A stretch of 39,441 nucleotides of DNA from contig NZ_FRDJ01000014.1 of NCBI RefSeq assembly GCF_900143265.1, positions 1 through 39,441 on the forward strand. The letters are read 5' to 3'. The stretch comes from Fervidobacterium gondwanense DSM 13020. GTDB lineage: Bacteria; Thermotogota; Thermotogae; Thermotogales; Fervidobacteriaceae. The position numbers were made by a program, and so were the translations under genes. Every line of letters begins with the position of its first letter. Position 1 is the first letter of the stretch. This document shows, in pieces, positions 33,477 through 39,441 of the stretch. Under the pieces are notes generated by a model, which saw only the letters and a program-made list of their open reading frames with translations, was not told the origin of the DNA and ran no database searches.

Positions 33477-35294
33477 ATGAAATACCTCGAGATTCTTGAA
33501 TCCAAACTTGGCAGGAAAGCAACGAGAGAAGAAATAGAAGCATTCACCGTAATGTGGAGCGAACATTGCGGCTATTCACATACAAGAGGGTACATAAGGA
33601 AATTACCAAAAGCAGGCAAAGGCGGGAACGCAGGTGTTGTGCCACTCGATGATTATCACTTTCTCGCATTCAAAGTAGAGAGCCACAACCACCCGAGTGC
33701 TATAGAACCATTTAACGGTGCAGCAACCGGTGTTGGTGGCATTATCAGGGATGTGCTTGCGATGGGGGCACGTCCAACCGCTATTTTAGACTCGCTCCAT
33801 ATGGATAGAATCGTAGACGGGATAATCGAAGGGATTTCTGATTATGGAAATTCAATTGGAGTTCCGACAGTAGGCGGCGAACTGCGCATCTCAAATTTTT
33901 ACAAACACAATCCTCTTGTGAATGTCATGGCTGTTGGAGTCGGTAGGAACGAGCACTTAATAGAATCGAAAGCATCTCGCCCTGGGCAAGTTATCGTCAT
34001 ATTCGGTGGAGCAACGGGTAGAGACGGTATACATGGTGCTTCGTTCGCTTCTGAGGATTTAACAGGTGAGAAGGCAAATAAATTGTCTATCCAAGTTGGA
34101 GATCCATTTGCCGAAAAGCTCTTAATCGAAGCATTCCTAGAAATGGTTGAAAAGGATTTGGTTGAGGGAGCTCAGGATCTTGGTGCAGGCGGTGTTCTTT
34201 CAGCGACAAGCGAACTTGTTGCACGAGGTGGTCTTGGCGCTATAGTGCACCTTGATAAAGTGCCTTTAAGAGAACCGGATATGTTACCGATAGAGATTCT
34301 CATAAGTGAAAGCCAAGAACGTATGGCTGTTGTAACTTCGCCAGAAAAAGCACAGAAAGTTTTGGAAATTGCAAGAAAACATTTACTCTTTGGAGAAATA
34401 GTAGCAGAAGTCACCGATAGTGGTCGTTATCTAGCAAAATATAAAGATGAAACTGTGCTCGATGTACCAGCTTCACTACTTGAGGAATCACCCGAAGAGC
34501 CGATATACGAATACACCCCTTCCGAAATGCCGAAATTCAAATGGCTCAGATTTAAAGAAGTCGATGCACATGATGTTTTTGAGAGATACGACTACATGGT
34601 AGGCACAGATACGATATTGCCACCCGGCTTAGGACCAGCTGTCATGAGAGTTAAAGACTACTCCAATATGAAGTCATCTGTGGGATATTCTCTGGCTATA
34701 CACAGTCGAGCAGATATTAGCACACAGAGTCCATACTGGGGAGCTTACATAACTGTCCTCGAAGCGATAAGGAAAACACTATCAGTTGGTGGAGAACCAA
34801 TAGCGATAACAGATGGTATAAATTATGCAGATCCTGACGTAGAGCCGATGGGATTAGCCGCACAGATGAGGGGCTTGAAAGATGTTTGTGAAGCTTTCAA
34901 CGTACCTGTTGCATCGGGTAACGCCTCTCTTTACAACACGTACAAGGGAAAAGGCATCCCGCCAACTCTCGTTGTTGGAATGGTTGGGAAAGTGGGAAAT
35001 ATGAATATTCCCAGACCCAAGAAAGGACCTATTTACGCTGTCGGATACCACGATTTTGAATTAGGCAGAGAAAAGCATTTCCAAGATGAAATAAAAAACA
35101 TTTCAAGGCAGGGCTTATTCATTGTTTCAATGCACGATTTCAGCAGAAATGAAACTTTGAGGTCTGCTCTGAGAAAACTTGGATACAACCTGAAATTATC
35201 AGTTCCAAGGACCGAACCGATCCACCAAATGATTCTCGTTTTTGGAGAACCGAAAACAGCCCTTCCTGTTAAGAGAATAGGATTTTGTTATTGA
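33477..35294 (+). CDS. purL: FGAM synthase, small PurL subunit
   Basis: 605 residues, matching the small PurL of Thermotoga and Bacillus and lacking the fused glutaminase of the large form. It uses ATP and ammonia to convert FGAR to FGAM. Landmarks: TVMWSEHCGYSHTRG, the phosphate-binding VESHNHPSAIEPFNGAATGVGG, GGATGRDGIHGASFAS and VASGNASLYNTY in the second half. It ends the operon, with a strong hairpin terminator after the stop. purF, purM, purN, purH, purD, purB and purA are not in the window. Confidence 0.97.
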   Translation: MKYLEILESKLGRKATREEIEAFTVMWSEHCGYSHTRGYIRKLPKAGKGGNAGVVPLDDYHFLAFKVESHNHPSAIEPFNGAATGVGGIIRDVLAMGARPTAILDSLHMDRIVDGIIEGISDYGNSIGVPTVGGELRISNFYKHNPLVNVMAVGVGRNEHLIESKASRPGQVIVIFGGATGRDGIHGASFASEDLTGEKANKLSIQVGDPFAEKLLIEAFLEMVEKDLVEGAQDLGAGGVLSATSELVARGGLGAIVHLDKVPLREPDMLPIEILISESQERMAVVTSPEKAQKVLEIARKHLLFGEIVAEVTDSGRYLAKYKDETVLDVPASLLEESPEEPIYEYTPSEMPKFKWLRFKEVDAHDVFERYDYMVGTDTILPPGLGPAVMRVKDYSNMKSSVGYSLAIHSRADISTQSPYWGAYITVLEAIRKTLSVGGEPIAITDGINYADPDVEPMGLAAQMRGLKDVCEAFNVPVASGNASLYNTYKGKGIPPTLVVGMVGKVGNMNIPRPKKGPIYAVGYHDFELGREKHFQDEIKNISRQGLFIVSMHDFSRNETLRSALRKLGYNLKLSVPRTEPIHQMILVFGEPKTALPVKRIGFCY

Positions 35295-35327
35295 TACTCA
35301 TTTAGACTTATTAATGGTAGTTAATAA

Positions 35328-35362
35328 ATAGCGGTACCAGGGAAGGTACCGCTATAATTTTC
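35328..35362 (+). terminator. Rho-independent terminator of the pur operon
   Basis: ATAGCGGTACC and GGTACCGCTAT form an 11-bp perfect stem around a six-base loop, followed by AATTTTCG. It lies about 35 bases after purL. Confidence 0.8.
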
Positions 35363-35403
35363 GATAATAATTTTTCTGTTGCCTTTTTTTGTAACTTGTG
35401 TAG

Positions 35404-35409
35404 TATAAT
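35404..35409 (+). promoter_or_regulatory. -10 element of the coiled-coil protein gene
   Basis: TATAAT, 41 bases before the ATG at 35451. A TTGCCT with an overlong 19-base spacer is the only -35 candidate. Confidence 0.45.
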
Positions 35410-35450
35410 TTCAATAGATTGCTATTCTTCTAAAGAAGGGGGGAAGTTGT

Positions 35451-36509
35451 ATGAAGTGGTATTTAAAGATAACTCTTGCGGTCTTTCTGAGCTTAATCAT
35501 GACAGTTACTTTTGCTGAAGGAACAACAGAACACACCCATGCAGAAGGTGAAGAGTGTACTTGCGAAGTTCTAGATAGCAGGGAGATTGACGTATCTCAA
35601 GAACAGCCAGATATACTCCTCGACACACATGAAGAGTTGTATCAGAAAATTTCAGAGTTGGAGGAATTAGTGGCACTGCTTTACGAACTGGCAGATGCAA
35701 AGTTATCAGTGGATGACTTTTATGGGTTTTCAGATTTTACAGAAGAACGACTGAACGAACTTGAGGCAAAGGTTTTGAATATCGAAAGCCTTTCTGCAAA
35801 TCTTGAAGATGTATTCGTAACCCTTGATATTCACGATGGGGATATTTTGAAAATTTATGATCTTGTTGGAACACTGTCTGATAAATTGTTGAACATTGAA
35901 GATGCGATAGCAGATAAAGAAAAAGTATTCGAAGAACTCGAAACGCTCAGTTTGCGCATAGACATGCATGACCAAGATATAGTGAATATTTTCGACGTTC
36001 TCTCTACAAAGGCCGATGCAACGCAAGTTGAAGAACTCGCATCTAAAATTGAAACGTTGGAACTTATCAAAGAGTTTGATTTTACGGCTATGATTGGTCG
36101 TATAGCCCTTCTCGAAGAGTATACAAACATAATATACGAGATTGTAGGCAGTAAACCATCATTTGAAGATGTGGAAGATATGTTAGCACCTCTTAAGACT
36201 GAGGGTATGAATTCACTAAGTGACAGGATGGATTTGCTTGAAGAATATGTAAACATGGTATACGATGCTACAAGCGAAAAACCATCTGTCGAAGAAGTAC
36301 AAGACATGATATCGCCACTAAAAGACGATATCGCTGACCTGTCATCAAAGCTGTCCGCACTTTCCACAAAGTTCAACTCGCAAGAGATAGATATCTTGAA
36401 ACTGTACAATTCAGTTTCGAAACTCGCAGAAGAAGTACAAAAGCTCGCAGGGAAAGTATCGCTCTTAGAAACGATGATACGCGACTTGAATCAAAGAGTT
36501 GGCAAGTGA
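35451..36509 (+). CDS. Secreted coiled-coil repeat protein of unknown function
   Basis: 352 residues. A signal peptide (about 1-22, ending VTFA before EGTTEH) leads into a short segment with HTH and CTC clusters (about 28-39) and then long helical heptad-like sequence. Two repeat types are visible. One has period about 45 (LDIHDGDILKIYDLV at about 124; IDMHDQDIVNIFDVL at about 170). The other has period about 42 (LLEEYTNIIYEIVGSKPS at about 219; LLEEYVNMVYDATSEKPS at about 261). No SLH or membrane domain is seen, so it differs from Thermotoga Omp-alpha, though a periplasmic spacer or toga-associated role is conceivable. AAGGGGGG precedes the ATG; the gene has its own promoter and terminator. 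Function not assigned. Confidence 0.8.
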   Translation: MKWYLKITLAVFLSLIMTVTFAEGTTEHTHAEGEECTCEVLDSREIDVSQEQPDILLDTHEELYQKISELEELVALLYELADAKLSVDDFYGFSDFTEERLNELEAKVLNIESLSANLEDVFVTLDIHDGDILKIYDLVGTLSDKLLNIEDAIADKEKVFEELETLSLRIDMHDQDIVNIFDVLSTKADATQVEELASKIETLELIKEFDFTAMIGRIALLEEYTNIIYEIVGSKPSFEDVEDMLAPLKTEGMNSLSDRMDLLEEYVNMVYDATSEKPSVEEVQDMISPLKDDIADLSSKLSALSTKFNSQEIDILKLYNSVSKLAEEVQKLAGKVSLLETMIRDLNQRVGK

Positions 36510-36528
36510 AACTTTAAAATAAGAATAG

Positions 36529-36560
36529 AAAGGGGCGGTTACCCGCCCCTTTATTTTTTA
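36529..36560 (+). terminator. Rho-independent terminator after the coiled-coil gene
   Basis: AAAGGGGCGG, a four-base loop and CCGCCCCTTT form a GC-rich stem followed by ATTTTTTA. It is also placed to stop the convergent HD-GYP transcript. Confidence 0.9.
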
Positions 36561-38285
36561 GTATTTTGTATTAATTTCGTCCCATAAACTCTTTATTTCC
36601 TCAGAATTTTCTCTTAAAATCTCGAGCAATCTCGGATCAAAATGCACTGGTCTCGTCCTTCCATCTCCCTCCAAGATTATCTTCACCGCCTCTTCGTGCG
36701 ATAACGCCTTTTTGTACGGTCTTTCTGATCTCAATGCATCGTATACATCAACTAACGCCACTATCCTCGCTTCTATCGGTATCTCTTCGCCCTTCAGCCC
36801 TTCCACATATCCAGTACCATCCCACTTTTCATGGTGGTATTTCGCTATCTTCCTAGCCACCTCAAAATACTTTGAATCTCCAAGCAGCTTAGCTCCGTGC
36901 TCTACATGGTGTTTTATCGTCTCGAATTCTTCGTCTGTTAATTTGCCTGGCTTAGTCAATATCTCCTTCGGCACTAAAATTTTCCCTATATCATGCAATG
37001 GTGCAAATATTCTTATCTTTTCAACAAAATCCTTCTCTAACCCAAGCTTACCAGCAAAATATGCCGAAAGCTCCCCAACACGTTCGATGTGGTTTCCGGT
37101 GACTTCGTCATAGCTTTCTGCAATCATCGACAGTTGTCGAGCGAAAGAAAGGTACGAATCTTCTACTTCTTTTGAAAGGCTTTCCAGATTCACATATGCA
37201 TCTTCGAGCTCTTCATTAGTAGCTTTTAATTCCTGCAAAGTTGCTGACAAATCCTCCGCCAAGTTTCCATATTCTCGAACCATCTCAGATATTTCAAGAA
37301 CATTGCATGTTTCGTCAACAGGTGTGTACATATGGGTCCTCGAAAATTCTTTCATGGATGATACAATCGACTCAAACGGCAAAGAAAATTGATACGCTAT
37401 CTTTCTCGCCACAAATTTTAAAAGGAGTATAACGAAAAGTGTTATTAATATCATGAGAACAAGCCCCACCAATACGGGTAATAAGAATGGTGTTAAATTA
37501 AAGCTGACGTGGAGTACAACCGGAGATATACTAATCTTCTCATCCTCGTACTTAGATATATCGGCAAATTCAATCCCAGTAAAACCTTTTCTAAAGTACC
37601 TCTTCCCGCTTCTTATTACATCCCAAACTATTTTTTCAACTTTGCTTAATGGTTCTTTATGATTTTCGATGGCGTAGACCTGCTTGATTTCACCTTCTTT
37701 GACGAATGAGTAAACGTGGAACTCTTTGACATCTAACGAATTCAGTATAATCTCTATGTGTTCGAAAAGATTCTCACCGAGCTTATCAGTCAGTGTTCCT
37801 ACGTAGTAACCTTGAGGCAACTTGACGTATATGTACTTCAAAATCGTGTCTCCATAAACCACCATGCTTATATAGTGTTGATAATCATTCTTGAGATATT
37901 TTCTTATTTCATTTGGAACTTCGGAAGTTCTTTCGAAAATTATGCTTTCTACACCTTCGGGTGTCGAAATAGGGCAGCTGAAAAATTCACTCTCTGAAAT
38001 CGAGAAATGACCTGTCATTATTTCTTCGTTTACAAATTCCTGAATACCTCGTGCAATTGCTAAGTTTCTCATTCGAGTAATTCTGTCAACTTCATCATCC
38101 ACAATTCTCCAAGTATTTTTCTGCAAGTTGTCGAGTCTATCTCTGTACATCGACATTACAATCGCAGAAACTGAAATATAAGCAACAGTAAGTAAAGCAA
38201 GAGTGAGAACTACCATCTGAGTAAATCTCAATTCCAAGAACTGCCTTATTTTAATGCTTTCCTTCGGCTTTTTTCGGCTGAACAT
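36558..38285 (-). CDS. Membrane sensor protein with HD-GYP phosphodiesterase domain (variant GYV motif)
   Basis: About 575 residues. Two membrane helices (about 20-45 and 265-295) enclose an extracytoplasmic sensor region of about 220 residues, resembling a Cache-type sensor. A HAMP-like/coiled linker (about 300-385) leads to the HD-GYP domain (about 385-570): His in [18 protein letters not shown], then HHVEHG, and [22 protein letters not shown]. The metal-binding residues are intact, but the name-giving G-Y-P reads G-Y-V. HD-GYP enzymes hydrolyse c-di-GMP to GMP; activity with this change is likely but not certain. The ATG at 38285 is preferred to the GTG at 38295-38297, which overlaps the ribosome site GAGGTG. 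It would oppose the two cyclases in the window. Confidence 0.87.
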   Translation of the reverse strand: MFSRKKPKESIKIRQFLELRFTQMVVLTLALLTVAYISVSAIVMSMYRDRLDNLQKNTWRIVDDEVDRITRMRNLAIARGIQEFVNEEIMTGHFSISESEFFSCPISTPEGVESIIFERTSEVPNEIRKYLKNDYQHYISMVVYGDTILKYIYVKLPQGYYVGTLTDKLGENLFEHIEIILNSLDVKEFHVYSFVKEGEIKQVYAIENHKEPLSKVEKIVWDVIRSGKRYFRKGFTGIEFADISKYEDEKISISPVVLHVSFNLTPFLLPVLVGLVLMILITLFVILLLKFVARKIAYQFSLPFESIVSSMKEFSRTHMYTPVDETCNVLEISEMVREYGNLAEDLSATLQELKATNEELEDAYVNLESLSKEVEDSYLSFARQLSMIAESYDEVTGNHIERVGELSAYFAGKLGLEKDFVEKIRIFAPLHDIGKILVPKEILTKPGKLTDEEFETIKHHVEHGAKLLGDSKYFEVARKIAKYHHEKWDGTGYVEGLKGEEIPIEARIVALVDVYDALRSERPYKKALSHEEAVKIILEGDGRTRPVHFDPRLLEILRENSEEIKSLWDEINTKY

Positions 38286-38385
38286 TCGTTTTTTCACCTC
38301 TTTTTAATAATTTAACGTGGTTTTTTCTTATATTATTTTAGCATATGGATTCTCGATTTGATTAAAAAATGACGAACCAAAATTT

Positions 38386-38421
38386 AAAAAAACAAAAACG
38401 CCACGGAAAAACCGTGGCGTT
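38386..38421 (-). terminator. Rho-independent terminator after tRNA-Pro
   Basis: On the minus strand AACGCCACGG, five Ts and CCGTGGCGTT form a 10-bp perfect stem followed by TTTGTTTTTTT, a few bases beyond the tRNA 3' end. Confidence 0.9.
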
Positions 38422-38433
38422 GAATGTAACTAT

Positions 38434-38510
38434 TGGTCTGGGCGGTGGGACTTGAACCCACGACCACCAGATCCCGATTCTGGCGTTCTAGCCATCTGAA
38501 CTACGCCCAG
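38434..38510 (-). tRNA. tRNA-Pro (anticodon CGG)
   Basis: 77 bases including an encoded CCA. Acceptor arms CTGGGCG and CGCCCAG pair fully, with discriminator A. The anticodon stem CCAGA/TCTGG holds the loop ATCGGGA, giving anticodon CGG and G37, as expected for proline. The T arm has GTGGG-TTCAAGT-CCCAC. It reads the codon CCG. Confidence 0.95.
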
Positions 38511-38532
38511 AGTTGTTTGTATTCTGTAAATT

Positions 38533-38560
38533 ATTTTATCATAGAAATCCGTTTTATCAA
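38533..38560 (-). promoter_or_regulatory. Promoter of tRNA-Pro
   Basis: Minus strand: TTGATA (38560-38555), 16-base spacer, TAAAAT (38538-38533), about 22 bases before the tRNA 5' end. Confidence 0.6.
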
Positions 38561-38628
38561 GATGGACATATAATGAATCGTCATTTAATGATGGAATTTT
38601 TGTCTTTTGATTAATCTGCATAGTACCG

Positions 38629-38637
38629 TGATATAAT
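38629..38637 (+). promoter_or_regulatory. Extended -10 promoter of the receiver gene
   Basis: TGA-TATAAT, the same extended -10 as the pilin operon, lies about 53 bases before the GTG start. A TTGATT with a long 19-base spacer is a weak -35. Confidence 0.5.
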
Positions 38638-38690
38638 ATTAGTGTATCGCTTCTTAGATATTATGGTTTGCAAATACTGGAGGTGTTGAC

Positions 38691-39119
38691 GTGCCACATT
38701 ACAAGGTTCTGATAGTTGACGACTCCAAGACTGTCCATACTGAATTGAAATCAATTTTGAGTGAAATCAACTTTGAAAGCGAAGATCTTGAAATAGAGCA
38801 GGCGTATGGTTACGAAGACTTCCGAAAGATATTTGTACCGGAAAAGTACGCTCTTGTAATGACAGACTTAGTTATGGAAAAGGATGATTCAGGCATAGAA
38901 GTAATAAACCATATTAGACATATATGTAATGATTCAAGAACGAGAATTGTTCTCATGACGGCAAATCCTGAGAAGATTCCGCCCGATCTACTAACGAGAG
39001 ATTACGATATCAACGCATACATAGACAAAAATAAAACAAGCGATTTTATGACCAAGCTTACAGTGATTTCAATGCTCAAAACTTACAAGGATGTTAATGA
39101 TAAAATAAAAATGTACTGA
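38691..39119 (+). CDS. Stand-alone response-regulator receiver protein (CheY-like)
   Basis: 142 residues, one REC domain without an output domain. Acidic pair Asp10-Asp11 (LIVDDSKTVH), phosphoacceptor Asp59 (LVMTDLVM), Thr90 (IVLMTAN) and Lys113 (YIDKNK) are in place, so it can be phosphorylated. The GTG at 38691 follows GGAGGTG. No histidine kinase or effector is adjacent; it may act like CheY or as a phosphorelay carrier. The IS21 element begins about 20 bases after the stop, so anything formerly downstream may have been displaced. Confidence 0.85.
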   Translation: MPHYKVLIVDDSKTVHTELKSILSEINFESEDLEIEQAYGYEDFRKIFVPEKYALVMTDLVMEKDDSGIEVINHIRHICNDSRTRIVLMTANPEKIPPDLLTRDYDINAYIDKNKTSDFMTKLTVISMLKTYKDVNDKIKMY

Positions 39120-39157
39120 AAGTGGAATATAAGGATGTACAAAATTGTACATTGATA

Positions 39158-39190
39158 TGATATCCTTTCTCATAGTGAGGAGGGATATCA
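39158..39190 (+). repeat. 15-bp inverted repeat over the istA ribosome site
   Basis: TGATATCCTTTCTCA (39158-39172) and TGAGGAGGGATATCA (39176-39190) pair over all 15 positions in RNA (13 Watson-Crick, two G-U) with a three-base loop. The Shine-Dalgarno GAGGAGG is wholly inside the second arm, and the ATG follows after one base. Confidence 0.8.
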
Positions 39191-39191
39191 A

Positions 39192-39441
39192 ATGCAGAAC
39201 TTAACAGCACATTTAAACATGATAAGGGCGATGAAAATGAAACCTAACTTTTCAGAACTTGCAAGAATATATGGGATAGACAGAAGAACAGTAAAAAAGT
39301 ATTATGAGGGTTATGAAGGAAAACCTAAGAATAGAAATAAACCAAGTAAATTGGACAAATACTATGATGAGATAAAATCAAAGCTTGCTATCAAAGGAGT
39401 TACAGTCAAGGGTGTTTATGAGTATTTAAAATCAAAAGATG
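39192..39441 (+). CDS. istA: IS21-family transposase IstA, N-terminal 83 residues, cut by window edge
   Basis: Open from ATG 39192 to the window end. The product begins MQNLTAHLNMIRAMKMK and continues with a helix-turn-helix, FSELARIYGIDRRTVKKYY, then GKPKNRNKPSKLDKYYDEI and a second HTH-like region (GVTVKGVYEYLKS). This is the usual N-terminal pair of DNA-binding motifs in IS21 transposases; the DDE domain and the helper ATPase IstB would follow outside the window. Confidence 0.82.
   Translation, partial: MQNLTAHLNMIRAMKMKPNFSELARIYGIDRRTVKKYYEGYEGKPKNRNKPSKLDKYYDEIKSKLAIKGVTVKGVYEYLKSKD

Larger units (their letters stand above)
39136..39441 (+). mobile_element. Start of an IS21-family insertion sequence (partial)
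   Basis: The sequence after the receiver gene holds TGTACA-AAAT-TGTACA (39136-39151), a likely terminal repeat, then a hairpin over the ribosome site and the istA start. The exact end is uncertain: TG at 39136 fits the usual TG-ended IS21 termini. The element continues past the window. Confidence 0.55.

Noticed and set aside
1..39441. CRISPR array, prophage or toxin-antitoxin locus
   Set aside because: No regularly spaced repeats, no phage structural genes and no small paired toxin-antitoxin frames were seen on either strand.

Overview
The window looks like a chromosomal segment of a thermophilic member of the Thermotogales, most likely a Fervidobacterium or close relative. The assignment is inferred from a fervidolysin-type subtilisin, Thermotoga-like RNase III, small PurL with separate PurS and PurQ, QueH, a Lys/Glu/Ile-rich proteome, strong GGAGG ribosome sites and frequent TTG/GTG starts. 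No database search was possible.

Layout. (1) 1-464: the end of an IS110-family insertion sequence, inserted into and truncating a second M42 aminopeptidase gene. (2) 458-4185, minus strand: an intact M42 aminopeptidase, minC, a YfbR-like HD phosphohydrolase and a GGDEF diguanylate cyclase. (3) 4305-6955, plus strand: a three-gene pilin/pseudopilin operon closed by a terminator, then a small minus-strand gene candidate. (4) 7476-9200: a membrane chemoreceptor with its own promoter. (5) 9242-14326, minus strand: a lipoprotein and a fervidolysin-like lipid-anchored subtilisin (translationally coupled), preceded by a second GGDEF protein. (6) 14450-19440, minus strand: an ABC exporter half-transporter, a glutamate dehydrogenase gene broken by an in-frame TGA, and formate-tetrahydrofolate ligase. 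(7) 19633-28688, plus strand: a long housekeeping run with PP-loop ATPase, rnc, tyrosine recombinase, rel, dtd, queH, an unknown gene, an RsbW-like kinase, a compact PAP2-like membrane protein, a lytic transglycosylase and an ABC ATPase. (8) 28734-30060: a uracil permease with a PyrR-type RNA element over its ribosome site. (9) 30156-35294: purK-purE-purC-purS-purQ-purL, closed by a terminator. (10) 35451-39119: a secreted coiled-coil repeat protein, a membrane HD-GYP protein (minus), tRNA-Pro(CGG) (minus) and a stand-alone receiver protein. (11) 39136-39441: the start of an IS21-family element.

The genes fall into three themes. One is cyclic-di-GMP and surface behaviour: two GGDEF proteins, one HD-GYP protein, pilins, a chemoreceptor and a surface protease. 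The second is nucleotide supply and stringent control: pur genes, uracil permease, formate-THF ligase and Rel. The third is wall and division functions: MinC and a lytic transglycosylase.

The least expected signals are small. Both edge transposases have their Shine-Dalgarno locked in an inverted repeat of about 15 bp immediately before the ATG. A 17-bp inverted repeat encloses the promoter and start of the HD gene. A 16-bp tandem duplication frameshifts the lytic transglycosylase away from a Ser/Thr/Pro-rich tail. A PyrR-type hairpin pairs directly with the uracil permease ribosome site. gdhA carries an in-frame TGA at a conserved glycine. I did not find a clearly new multi-gene defence or biosynthetic system.
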